Positions 1-10,352 of a DNA stretch of 64,000 nucleotides are shown here, in pieces. Both the position numbers and the translations under genes were made by a program. Source of the DNA: Gracilariopsis chorda (Eukaryota > Rhodophyta > Florideophyceae > Gracilariales > Gracilariaceae); assembly GCA_003194525.1 (NCBI GenBank), contig NBIV01000293.1, positions 1 to 64,000 on the forward strand, read 5' to 3'. The notes beneath the pieces are model-generated. The model made no database searches, was not told where the DNA came from, and saw only the letters and a list, made by a program, of their open reading frames with translations. How positions within the stretch are numbered: position 1 is the first letter of the stretch; every line of letters begins with the position of its first letter.

Positions 1-1949
1 TAATATTATTTATTATTTTCACACCCATTTCTGGGAAGCTAGTACTTAGTGCGACGGCGCACTGCCGTCGCACCAGTAAACCTTCCCAAACAAGGGACCC
101 CAACCTGGGGAATTGGCTCTAGTTGTTGCCGCTTGCGCGCGTGCTCTATCCTCCTTGGAGGGAAACGCCGTAAACCACGGGACATCTAACCCCCTTGCAC
201 ATCTAAAGAAGCCCATCACTGGGAGTATAATTGTTCCAATTGCATTGGTGTTTCGCCCTGTATAGGGAGTCCTGTCCACCGGCATCGCCGTATCTGTTCG
301 TCGCTCTCGCGACTCACTTCGTCCTCTCTTCCTCCTCTTCGCCCTTCTTTCTTCCCCCTTTTAAGGTAGCACCTCCCGCTATCCGCCGCCCCCGTGTGCG
401 CATCCGCTCCCACACCCCCACTCACGTGGAAACATACCTCTACTGAGGATCACACCCCGCTCACGCGGATACCGATTCTTCGCCTTCACCTCCTGCGCGA
501 GTCGCGACAGGTGTCCCTGGTCTTACAAACCGGCTTCGCCGTGACACCTCTGGGAGGGCTCTACCCAACTGGGTTCACCTCGTGAGAGGAAGATCCAGAA
601 CGTCTTTCGGTGTTTTTCCCCTTTGGGGCATTTCACCACATGCTGTGCCAGCCAATCAGCAGTACCTGGCTTGCGCCAGACGTGGCTGCGGTTTTGCACC
701 GCTCCAGTGCCGAAAAGTCAACGGGACATATATACTGCACTAGCTATTATAATTAGTTATTGTTTACCTTTCTTTGAATATATTGACTCTACCATCAGTT
801 ATAATGTGCACAAACCAGTTATTTTTATTCTACCCGATCTGCTGAAGAAATCGGTTACCCATTTGCCCTGCCAAACTGGCCTCAAAGCCGATTTGACATC
901 TTCGTAACATCCTGTCGATATGACATGACAACATTTTCATGTCAAAGAAGTTTTGGTCGGCCACGTGGACATATTGGCTCTAACGTACACGTTGCCTACT
1001 ACTCATAACGTTGACAGGCACTTCACACGGTACAGCAGGGATAGAACGGTCATGGAAGATTCCCGAGGGAGTCGTGCTAAGTCATCACTGGCACCCTGGG
1101 TCCATGCCTGATCATTCAAGACCCTGTCTAATGAAAATTCATCAGCATTGATGGGAATTTCCCAAGTCATCAAACCACTAGATCTGGCATTGAACCCGGC
1201 AAACCAGTCGCGTAGAGAGGCCAGCACGAACACCAAACGTCATACCGTTTAACTCGGACGAATTCTTATTGGCTAGTGGCACTGATAGAACTAGACTAGA
1301 AACTCTATATAAACCCCGATGGAGGTTCCGAACTTCTAACTCGGATCATCACCATCGAATTCCAACCAATTCAAACACTGCACCTCTGTTTCTAACACTA
1401 GCGCAGTGCGAAAAAGCGTCTCGCGTGCTGACCCTAACCCTAAACAATATTTTCACCTCCCATTTAGGCTTGCCCAGTAGTGCAATGCGGTAATAGTTTG
1501 CTACTTTTGGCACTGTTGCTGGTTGGGACCTTAGCAAGGCCGAAATCGTGTGGAGGTCATCACAAAAGCAATCTACTGAGTATCACGGATCTATGAACGG
1601 TAAGGTGCACCTCTGTGGTATAACTGCTTGTTTGATGGCGATCCAGCATTCTCTGAATGTTTCTTGAACCTAATACCATCTTGCTGTGCAGAGTCTGGGG
1701 CGGGCTGCCGTGTCGAGCCTCTTGGGACCGGAAACCACACTTTGATGTGTGACTAAAGGGTAAATATTAGTCTGGCGGCAACTTTTCTAGTTGTTCATGC
1801 AACTAGGCCCGGTGGATGCAAAGCAACAAACTGCAACCAGTTTTGCACTTTCAACTTGGTTATATATTGGAAGTATATTCTGGAACTCTGGAAATCTTTT
1901 TAGGGGTTTAGAAAATTAGAATTGATTGTTTTTATTTTTGTATATTGCT
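1..1949. other. No convincing gene; spacer or decayed DNA
   Basis: I see no frame with protein-like composition longer than about 80 codons that I can defend. A short minus-strand frame at 46-285 has a plausible mixed composition and could be the tail of a gene entering from the left, but nothing identifies it. The stretch 290-430 is pyrimidine-rich low-complexity sequence. A possible promoter pair lies at 1268-1313. Confidence 0.4.
1268..1313 (+). promoter_or_regulatory. Candidate CCAAT/TATA promoter pair
   Basis: An inverted CCAAT box (ATTGG, 1268-1272) is followed about 34 bp later by TATATAAA (1306-1313). This is the spacing expected for a RNA polymerase II promoter reading to the right. 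The next recognisable frame starts at 1950, so an untranslated leader or an LTR-type promoter would be needed. No transcript evidence is available. Confidence 0.2.
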
Positions 1950-2507
1950 ATGACGCAAGGAAGTCCACGCCCGAACACTGGAGGGGCCAGAGTGAATTCA
2001 AGAGGTGCCAGAGCGAATTCCGGACGAGCGAGGGCCCATTTTGGAGGTGACAGGGCAACTTCAGGAGATGCCAGGGCAATATCTGGAGGCAACAGAGTGA
2101 ATTCGTGATGGGCCAGAGTGAACTCAGGCTACGCAAGGCCCGGAGCTAGACGACCTCGACGAATGCCAGTTCCTCCCGCTCCAGATGAGATGCCCGTAAA
2201 CGAGAGCTGAGCGCACGTACAAGGACGCATTGTTCCAGACGTGCAAGAGGATGACATTTTTCTTGCACCTACGTGCATCGCTGTGGCAAGTGATTCCAGG
2301 CCCAAATCACGACCATATTTCTCTTCTATGCCTCCATCTCTCCCAAGAAGGCCTGCGCCTGCTGTCGATAATGAAGGCAACACAACCGTGGAGACAAATG
2401 CGCGTTCTCTGCTGCAAGGTGAAGAAGGAGAACAGATACCCATTCCGATGGAAGTGGAAGAGGGCAAGATCAATGCTGTTCCCTCACAGCCGTCGCAGCA
2501 CTACCAG
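1950..2507 (+). pseudogene. Disrupted gene with a 21-bp-repeat-coding N-terminus
   Basis: One reading frame runs from ATG 1950 to a good splice-donor-like CAG|GTAAAA at 2507/2508, broken by in-frame TGA codons at 2106 and 2208. The first third is a seven-residue repeat (core GxARxNS) encoded by a 21-bp tandem repeat. The rest is Pro/Glu-rich with a plausible acidic tail. The first stop falls at the first codon of a repeat unit where the neighbours have GGA, so it is a simple G-to-T change inside an otherwise kept pattern. I do not recognise the family. A following exon after about 2662 can be imagined, but no acceptor keeps a frame open. Confidence 0.4.
1980..2138 (+). repeat. 21-bp tandem repeat, about 7.5 units
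   Basis: Units of 21 bp begin GGAGG/GGAGA and end near GAATTC or ACTTCA. They start at 1980, 2001, 2022, 2043, 2064, 2085 and 2106, followed by a partial unit. The period is a multiple of three, so it codes for a seven-residue repeat in the frame of the 1950 gene. Confidence 0.75.
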
Positions 2508-3236
2508 GTAAAAATTTTTTGATTCAATATTAGAACATGAAAAAATTGCATCAATTTCAATGGGTCAGAAAATTTGCAAATTTCGTCGGTGCACATTGTT
2601 GACCTGCGTATTCCCACTCAATGTAAACGTCGCGGTACTGCATTACTCTGATCGATGCGTAGAGCAATGGTTGAAGTGGAGGTTGTCGATAGTTCTGATG
2701 GGCCGGGAACAACACCTGTATTAAGTGGCATCACCGGAATCGCCATTCTGGCAGCAGCATCCACGTGCCTGCCAGGCCATTAATATGTGTGCGCGAACAT
2801 GTACTTTGCACGGAGGCTTACACTGCAGACGGAGTATGGCAAGTTCCGAATCCTATCTTACATGACGGCGTTTTCCAAATAACCGTTTTCAAGCAGCTTC
2901 ACCAATTCATCACACATCTCATCTCCCGATATTTGCACGCACGGTACCGATATCTCTACTCTACCTACTATTCGTGTCGGGCGACACATTTCCGTTGACC
3001 ATATTCGTTGATTGACGTCCATGCCTCTCCTCTACACCAGCATGAATGCGTTAATAGCGACACTCGGTCCTACCTCTCTCCGAGGATTCTTGACATTTCC
3101 TGGAATTCTGCGCTCTTTCCGGAGCTGCGCGTAGAACCTCTGGTCGTCCATGTCCCATTCCCCCGTTCTCCGACAGAGCGCTTTCTCCGCTCTTTCACAC
3201 CCATCCTCGTCGGAAACAATCATACTTGGTCCAGTG
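2508..3236. other. No identified gene
   Basis: Both strands hold only short frames. A readable plus-strand stretch at 2664-2790 could be a displaced exon of the 1950 gene but is closed at both ends. The minus frame 3032-3223 has protein-like composition and may belong to the broken gene just downstream of it in coordinates, in another frame. I cannot support either. Confidence 0.35.
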
Positions 3237-3830
3237 CTACGTCCCAGAAATAATGCCGTTGGTTTTCCGCTCGTCGGGGGCGTCGAATATGTACGACCCC
3301 AGCAGCCGTAGAATCCTGCCCGACCCCAGCAGCCGTATAATCCTCCCCGACCCCGTGGAACACTCCTTCCTCAGCATTTCGAGCCGATCGGCAGAAGAAA
3401 GTATACCGATGTGTTCGCAGAGTGCATTCAACCCTGAGAATACCACGAAGAACTCATTCGACTTGTTGGCAGGTCACTGCGTGTACCGGAATTCTGGGTA
3501 GAAGGTGACATCACTACGATTGGCGTCTCGTGCCTTCGCGTAGAAACCCCAAGATAGAGCTTCAAAAACCGATAGATCACAGTCCGTTGCTGCCCTCACA
3601 AGGTATTTCCGCACACCCTGCAAACTTTCCTTTGGAGATCTCCGCTCACTGTCCTCCTCGATCGACCGCATGCCCTTCTTCAAGTTCTTCAGGAGCTGCG
3701 TAAGCAACATCTGCCGCAGAAAACACTTCACAGCATCCACAGGATCGTAGGAGAAGCCACGGGTGCCGTCATCTATTCTACGGGCGTGGACCTCTACGAC
3801 ATGTTCCAAACGAGCTACCTTGCCTTGCAA
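3237..3830 (-). pseudogene. Minus-strand gene fragment, interrupted by one in-frame stop
   Basis: Reading leftwards from 3830, a frame with balanced charged composition runs 118 codons to a TGA at 3476-3474. It then continues in the same frame without another stop to 3237. The first part is rich in Arg/Lys/Glu/Leu and looks helical. The second part includes two 9-residue repeats (core RIxRLLGSG) made by a 27-bp tandem duplication. No domain is recognised. The in-frame continuation after the stop suggests a once-longer gene, now a pseudogene or fragment. Its start is unclear because no in-frame ATG is visible at the upstream end. Confidence 0.35.
3294..3358. repeat. 27-bp tandem repeat, 2.4 units
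   Basis: CGACCCCAGCAGCCGTA opens units at 3294 and 3321, with a third partial unit (CGACCCC) from 3348. The two full units differ at three or so positions. Confidence 0.7.
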
Positions 3831-4074
3831 CTGTCCGTTCGTCGGTGTTCTCGAAAAGCTAGATAGAGGTGCTAGATCGCAAGTTGCTTAGGCAGAAGCT
3901 CAAAAATACTACGAAAATGATAGATTCTGCTAGTCTCTGGCGCTTGCCAAGTAAAAAAAAAAATTTTTGGAATTCACACTTCCATATCTTACAGAGCCTT
4001 GCCTCACCTGCACTGTGCATCGCTAGTTTTAAGTTTGGAACCAGATCATTCTCCACTAAAAGGTAGATACAGAT

Positions 4075-4117
4075 CTCGAAATGGCGCTGGCCACGCACCG
4101 GCCAGCGCCATTTCGAG
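4075..4117. repeat. Perfect 18-bp inverted repeat with 7-nt loop
   Basis: CTCGAAATGGCGCTGGCC at 4075-4092 is matched exactly by its reverse complement at 4100-4117, with ACGCACC between. The surrounding 3831-4315 stretch has no gene I can support and contains an A-tract at about 3953-3963. The hairpin could be a transcript terminator or RNA hairpin, or the scar of a small foldback element. There is no T-run beside it. Confidence 0.7.
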
Positions 4118-4315
4118 CACCCAACCAAAACTAACATTTTTATTTCCATCTTTGGATTTTGAAACTTCATACTGCCCTAGTTTGACTTCCAACTCGTCCT
4201 CAGGAACTCATCTGGGCAGCTCTCTCCGTTCTCACACACCCGACGCACCGCGCATCAGAATCCAATACCACCCATTCCGTCGTCCTAACAGCCTCAACGA
4301 CACTCCTAAACATCA

Positions 4316-4845
4316 CTAGCCTTCTTCTCCCTCTTCACTCTTTCCATGCCTCCTCTTCAACCGCTTCTTAACGTCCAATCCTTCTTCGTCCTTCACCTCC
4401 AACCTCCTTTTCACGACCCCTCTACCTCCAAGAGTAACCGGAGAGCTACTCCCGACAGCACCTCCCACCCCACCTTCCCCTTCACCTCCATACATCTTGT
4501 TCCGCATATCCTCGAATAGATGCACAGCCCTATCCACCAGTAAAAGCCGCTTCTCCAACTCCAAAATCCGTCCTCGCAACTCCTCATTCTCCTTCCACAG
4601 CCCCCCACCTCCTCTCCCACACACGCCACAACCCCATCGACGTGCTGCTCTGCCCACACCCCACCCTCCCTCACCCTCTGGCGCAGGTCTGCCACAGCAC
4701 CCATTGGCATTTCTTCCTCCGACGCAATCACAACCATCCCTCCCAACTCCACGACAACCTCCTCAACACACTCATCCAAACGCTCCTTAAGCCCTCCCCC
4801 AGCGCTCCTCAATAGTTCCTTCACATCGCCGTAGAACCCATCCAT
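4316..4845 (-). pseudogene. Coiled-coil protein fragment with frameshift, minus strand
   Basis: The minus frame from ATG 4845 reads a helical Leu/Glu/Val-rich segment. Around 4640 the sense continues in a neighbouring frame ending at the stop at 4316. The second part has a clear heptad-like helix (core ENEELRGRILELEKRLL) and a basic tail with KKRLKRRH, which could be a nuclear localisation signal. The switch of frame at a run of G/GGT-rich bases suggests a single-base indel. Family unknown; no neighbour clarifies the role. Confidence 0.35.
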
Positions 4846-4900
4846 TCGTCCCTGCAATTCCCCTCCCAATTACTTGCATTTCAAAAAGAATTTGATAATT

Positions 4901-5057
4901 TTTTGGTCGAGGGCTGTGGTCCGACGTGTTGTGGTGCTCCATCGCGATTACGATGGAGCGCCACGATGCGAGATTTTAATTAAAATTCATGCCTGGCGCT
5001 CCATCGTAATCGCGGTGGAGCACCATGACACCTCGGACCACGGACCTCGACCCAAAA
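4901..5057. mobile_element. 157-bp foldback (MITE-like) palindrome
   Basis: The left arm 4901-4979 is repeated in inverse orientation in 4980-5057 at roughly 85 percent identity. The core GGTGCTCCATCGCGATTACG (4932-4951) pairs with its near-exact complement on the right. The centre is ATTTTAATTAAAAT, itself palindromic. The outer ends read TTTTGG(G)TCGAGG inwards on both sides. No open frame is inside. This is the form expected of a full palindromic foldback MITE. I cannot see a clear target-site duplication in the flanks. Confidence 0.65.
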
Positions 5058-5328
5058 CGAAGAGAAACATAATCCGTGGCAACCAAGTCAAAGGCGTCTT
5101 GCGCATTCTTCGCAACATTCGTTGCGTCGGTTTGGGCGATTGAAAACTTCTATTGAACCCGAAGAACAACTTTTTCTTGTTAAACAAAGCACCGGAGTGG
5201 TCGTCTCCAACAGTTTTACCCCTTTCCTTCGAAGCTACCGCGACCACTCCCTTTTTGCCATCAGCCCTTTCTCACCGCTTGGAAAGTCCCGTGACTGCTG
5301 CGACGTCCGCTTACGACACCAGTATTTC

Positions 5329-8300
5329 ATGAGCTTCTCTATAGAAGAAGTTATCATGGTGTCTAGCCCAGCCTCCACTGTAACCGCGAAGGGAACGGGT
5401 TCATTCAAGATGCACGGAACCGGAGAAGAGCTTATTGATGCTTATCTTGCAGTTCGTGATGACTACGCAGCTACGAGGCAAAATGTGGATGAGCCGATAA
5501 GTTTGAAGCACACCGACTTTGTGGAGTTCGTGGTACAAAGTCGTAGCGTTCATGACTCTGCCAAGAAAATGTTTCTCACTCTCATCGGACCGGATTACAT
5601 CTCGTATTCGGACTCCGAGCTCCATAACATGTCTCTCAGAGGCCCTCCACGTCAACTCTATCTTATGGCAAGAGTGGTGGACGTAAAGGACCGTGAAGAA
5701 GACGGGCGTGTAAGGGACTTTTAGAAGGTTTATTGTAAAGGGGAAGGGCTTAAAGGAATTCCCCGTAACGTGTTGCTATCTGTCTTTTGCTAGTCCCTTG
5801 TTCTGGGAGCAACCAAGAAATCTTCCGATTTCCACACGGATCCTTGCACCGACTTTGAAATGGTCGTTGGGTTGTCTATGGTGCAACAGATTGCCGTGGA
5901 TAAGAAAGGAAGTGGTAGGAAGAGGAAAAGGGGCATGGCAGCTAAGAAGTTCTCGAAAGTGAGTTTGTCGGACAAGACCCAGAGTCAGAGAGTCGGGTAT
6001 GGTGTGCAGCTGGTGACCAGGGCTTGGGATTGTTTCGCCCAATTCCTCGGGTTTCCCAACGTTGAGGTTATGATCTTGCCTTACATTGGACTCGACTATA
6101 TCAGTGTAGTCTTCACCGATATCGCACAACGCCCCATGGACTTCCAACACAAAGATTGTTCCAAACAGTTTGTGGAGGAGAAGAACGTCACCACCGTAGA
6201 AGGAAACGTTACCAAATGGGCATGGAATCTGCCGGACCCAGTGGATACAGCGCTTCGCCTTTGTGCCAAAGAATACCTTGGTGATCTTTCTAATGTGGTG
6301 GTACAAAAGAAACCGTTCGACATCTCTGCTCCCAGCAAATGGGATGCCCTCAAAAGGTTCATCATCACGAGAACGAGACTTTTCCCTCTGCAGTTTGAGA
6401 ACATTAGTGAATCTCTTGTCACTACGGTTCAAGAGGCCATAAAGCCTCTGAAGCTCATTGCATTGCATGGAAGCAATGTCAAATCAAATCAAGCTGTGAA
6501 ACCAGAGCTCGCAGAAGACGTTGACATCATTATGGAGCCGGTAGAAACTGGTACGGCTGGTGGTGGGAACGAACGTGCTGAGCGTGTGGAAGGTGGTGAT
6601 CAGAGTGAGTTGGAAGAAATGAAAGAGATAGAGATGGTAGAGGATGCGGAACGGGGTACTGCAGAACGTGGTACTGCACCAAAGGCCACTGAAGGACGGC
6701 AGACAACAGCTTTGTCGCAGAACTTATCGTATGATGTCGAAGGCACGGGGATTCATGCACCACCGTACCCTACGACTTTGGATGATGTGATAGCTTACAG
6801 TTATTCTGAGAAGGAGATATCCCGCAACTTCCGTCTCCACAACTGCAAGTTCGAAAATCTCATCGAAGTTGACGACAACAAGTCTGGCGAAAGCGAGGTA
6901 TCTATTGAAGGAAGGGTACAGTTCCTGCTTTCCGATCCGCCATATGGGACTCGTTCTGAGCGTCGTTTGGAGAACAGCGAACAAAATATTCTGACCGAGA
7001 AGGGCATGAACAGGTGAGCGAGGAGGTCGTCAAAGCTTCTACGTCCTGGTGAACATATTATGCAGTTCTGCTCATGGGATCAGGTACCGTTGTGGCGGGA
7101 TGTGCTACGGAAAGTTACCTACATGGATGACTCTGATACGATGGGTTACTCCTTTCTCGTCGACGAACAGCCCCTCCATTTCGTACGGTCTTTAGGTAAT
7201 ACGACGGGTAACGATGGGGGAAGAAGTTGCCGGTTGTACCAGACGACAGAATACGCTGTACATGCTGTTCGTTCTGGAGTTCCTTATGCACAACAGCACC
7301 GGATGGTCAACTATGAGAACTTCAACTATGTTGCTTCACGATACCCAGCGTATCATGCAATCATGGATCAGGTGCCACTGATGTCAAATAGTGAGATGCT
7401 CATGTGGTCTGTGAAAACCCCGGATGGGAAGTATACGAGAAAGAGGGTGCGACCGGAACAGAATTGTAGGGCACTGTTGAAAGAGCTGATTTGCAGGTTC
7501 AGTCCGCCAGGAGACCTCGTGGTCGACATGTTTGCCGCATCGTTCTCGACAGCGATGGCGTGCATGGAACTGCCCAAGCATCGGAAGTTTGTGGGGTGTG
7601 AACCGGACAAAGCATGCTTTGAACACGCCAGGCATGCCGCTATTGTTCGCTTCGCTTCCATAATACGGGAAAGACACACGGATATTGAGAAGCGCCAGGC
7701 TTCGAAAGATGGCCCATTGTGTTTCCTCTGCATTCCCAATGGGAAGACGCAGACACACAGTGTTATGGAGGGCCGTCGACGGATTTCCACCGTACCAAAT
7801 TCTTCCCCCACACCTTGTCGACTTTCTCTCCACTTTGTGGCAAAGTGAAATTCTAGGGAAGATGGGAAGGAAGAAAGCTATGGATGGATGGCCGAGGGAG
7901 CTGGAGGGAAGAATGATTCTGGAGAAAATGAAGTCTCTATTGGCAATGAAGGCTGTGCAATATGGGTTGCAAGTGGCCAAGTCTACTATTTGTCACGAAA
8001 AGGCTGGTGTTGGAGTGTTTGCAACTCGTCGAATTGCTGCAGGCGAGGTAGTGTGCTATTTCTACGGGACGTTGGTTTATCATGACCCTTCGAATCGGAA
8101 AGGAGTGCACAAGACCTACGGGGAGGGAGTCATGGGTGTGACGAAGGACCGCTTCCGGAAGTACGCGGTGGAGATAGAAGTCTACGGTCAACAGTTCCAA
8201 TCACTTCTGCATCGAAAACAGCTGACGAACTGGCATGAAAAACAAGCAAACCCCATTTTATGGGTGGTTCCTGCCCCTTTTTGTATTGCGGGGTATATCG

Positions 8301-8559
8301 AAGATCCAAAGTACGTGGAAGGGGATAAACAGTTAGATGCCATGGTGGATGGCCTCGTGAAAAGAGGGAGGCTAATGTGCGAATGAAATGGACACCGGGA
8401 GTGGGACGAACACCAGGGGGAATAACGGACTACAAACTTATTAAGATGGAGGTGACAGCCGACATAGAGCAAGGGGAGGAACTCTTCGCTGGATACGGTG
8501 ATGTTTATGACTGGCAAAACCATTTTAATGTGGAAGATGGAACGATAGTCATTGATTAG
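5329..8559 (+). pseudogene. Disrupted DNA methyltransferase (N6-A/N4-C, beta-class order) joined to a SET domain
   Basis: Exon 1 (ATG 5329 or 5356 to 5709) joins in phase 0 to exon 2 from 5794. The same frame then carries a long N-terminal region, an acidic linker (6530-6690), catalytic motif DPPY (6934-6945), a stop at 7015-7017, KLLRPGEHIM (7037-7066) and the AdoMet-binding-type motif DMFAASFST (7525-7551). DPPY before the FxGxG-like motif is the beta-class order of amino-methyltransferases, which modify adenine N6 or cytosine N4 in DNA. The sense then moves to the next frame by about 7770 and reads a SET domain: GVGVFATRRIAAGE (8006-8047) and, after a second frame change near 8361-8374, ANVRMKW and EQGEELFAGYGDVYDW (to about 8515). 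SET domains methylate lysines. The usual FAG glycine is Ala here. One fused protein broken by at least three indel sites is my reading; two neighbouring genes are possible. Confidence 0.6.
5710..5793 (+). other. 84-bp GT-AG intron in the methyltransferase gene
   Basis: Donor GTAAGG at 5710 and acceptor CTTTTGCTAG ending at 5793 remove in-frame stops at 5722-5724 and 5791-5793. They join two stretches of the same reading frame in phase 0 (CGT|TCC). The pyrimidine-rich tract before the acceptor supports it. Length is divisible by three, so only the stops betray the intron. Confidence 0.6.
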
Positions 8560-8855
8560 TTTGTTGTTATAAACCTTTGTCCACAGCTTGGCTAAGGGGC
8601 GACGTTTATTATTTGAACGGATGTGTAGTCCTAACTTAGGAGAACATCACTTTTCAGTAAGGATATAAGATACAAAGCGATATAGATGTGATACAGAAAC
8701 GTCCATTTTCGATACCACGGAGGATTGTATTCTCAAGATTTCAAAAAAAAAAAGATTTTTGTGCTCATTGGGTGGCGAGATTTTCCAGGACAACACACGG
8801 CGTGAGCCATCCCAGAGCGTCACTAGCCACTTGTGCAAGAGGCTTGACTCCAAGA

Positions 8856-10352
8856 ATGGCGCCGAAGGGAAAGAAGCGAGGCCCGGCAAGGGGTGGTGCG
8901 GCGAGTGCGCCTAAGACGCGGCGAAAGGCTATTGAGGAGCGAACCGCGGGTGGAACGAAAGCGAAATCATGTGTTCCCAGGAGCGGAGTATCAGGGAGGA
9001 GGTCAGGAGAAAGTGCTTCGAAGAGAGGGGGAAGAGGTGGGGCAAAGAACGTCGGATCCGAGCGCACGACGAGTGAGAATTTGAAGGCTGATGCCCATGC
9101 GCATGTAGCACGCGGGAGAGATTCGGTTCGGGGACAGCGATCTATGCCTGCGTCTGGTGGTGGGGAGGAGGGTAAGAAAGGGTCGATTGCTAGGAGAAGG
9201 GAAGAGGTACCAGATCAGGGAGGGTTGAAAGCAAATGCGCGGGTCGAAGACCGAAACAAAGATGAAGAAATGACGGAAAGGAAACAAATGGAAGAGGCAG
9301 TTGCGCTGAAGAGAGGTGGGGCCCCAAGGGGAAATCAATATGGAGGAGAGGTAAATGTCCCTTTGATAGAGAGTGATGGGGACGAAGAGGATCACATTGT
9401 GAAGGGGAGATGGACGAGAGAGATAATAAAGGAAGGAGTGGGACGCTGCTCTGATTTAAAGGAAACGCGAGAAGAGGAAGAAGTGGTCAGAGCGACGGAT
9501 GGAATACAGGAAGCATCGAAAAGTGGAGAACGTACGCGCACCCCGGTACGGGCGCGAAAGGTGCAAATGGCTCAAGACTTGGAAAGTGATAAAGGAAGCA
9601 GAACGCCGCGGACTCCGGAAGAAATGCGAAAGAGGAAACGAAGTGTTCATCGGTCGCCAAGTGGGCCTGCTGAGGAGCGACGGCTGCCTGTCAATATTTT
9701 GGGAGATGCAGGGAGTGACGACATCGGTGTGATGTGTCGTTCTTCGTTAGTTGAGAGGGTCAATATGTTGAATGCAGAACTCGGGCAGATCAATGGGGAC
9801 CACTGTAGCCTAAAGATGTCGCTAAGGCTGACGCAAGAAGAACTGACGAGGATGAGAGAAGAGATGAGCGAGAAGAATATGCTGATAGATAGCTTACGGG
9901 AAGGGATGAAGGTGAGACGAGGGGATAGAAAGGGATCTAAAGATGAAAAGGAATTGCGAGGGCGTAGGAAGTGTGCGTTTGATGTGCAAGAGGGTTTTTA
10001 TGGGTTTGCCAGGGTAGTATATGATAGGTTGTTGTACTATGCGAATGTGGAGGTATCGGAGCTTTGTTTTACTTCGGAGGGTGTGGAAAGGAACTGGACG
10101 AATCGATGCGAAGTATTGGGGAAGGGAAAACAGGGGAGTGTATTTGTTGTGGGAGGAAAGGAGATCGTACCTCGATGTCAGATTGAGATTGTGTCTGAGA
10201 TGAGGTCGTACACACCTTCGTCGCGAGGAGTAAATAATGAACTATTGAAGTACTTGATTGGCGTTGAGATTGAGGGGGAGAGATGGGAGTCGATTCGTGA
10301 AGTGGGTAGGAAGGATCAATGCGTGCGGGAGGTTGATGTGAAGCGGATATGA
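8856..10352 (+). CDS. Basic coiled-coil protein, unknown function
   Basis: An open frame of 498 codons starts at ATG 8856. The frame is open further left to 8688, but the first ATG sits here and the protein then begins with a basic Lys/Arg/Gly/Ala tail. Residues 1-300 are low-complexity, rich in Arg, Lys, Glu and Gly with several putative nuclear localisation clusters, for example RKRKRS. Around residues 305-355 there is a heptad-like coiled coil (core LTRMREEMSEKNMLIDSL). The last 110 residues are a mixed, more globular segment. No known domain is recognised. It lies 296 bp after the methyltransferase/SET gene on the same strand, and its last 111 bp overlap the minus-strand transposase-like fragment in antisense. 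It may be a host gene or a passenger of an element. Composition alone cannot exclude a long non-coding open frame. Confidence 0.45.
   Translation: MAPKGKKRGPARGGAASAPKTRRKAIEERTAGGTKAKSCVPRSGVSGRRSGESASKRGGRGGAKNVGSERTTSENLKADAHAHVARGRDSVRGQRSMPASGGGEEGKKGSIARRREEVPDQGGLKANARVEDRNKDEEMTERKQMEEAVALKRGGAPRGNQYGGEVNVPLIESDGDEEDHIVKGRWTREIIKEGVGRCSDLKETREEEEVVRATDGIQEASKSGERTRTPVRARKVQMAQDLESDKGSRTPRTPEEMRKRKRSVHRSPSGPAEERRLPVNILGDAGSDDIGVMCRSSLVERVNMLNAELGQINGDHCSLKMSLRLTQEELTRMREEMSEKNMLIDSLREGMKVRRGDRKGSKDEKELRGRRKCAFDVQEGFYGFARVVYDRLLYYANVEVSELCFTSEGVERNWTNRCEVLGKGKQGSVFVVGGKEIVPRCQIEIVSEMRSYTPSSRGVNNELLKYLIGVEIEGERWESIREVGRKDQCVREVDVKRI

Noticed and set aside
1432-1446. Telomere-like CCCTAACCCTAAAC
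   Set aside because: Only two repeats, in the middle of ordinary sequence; expected by chance and not a telomere end.
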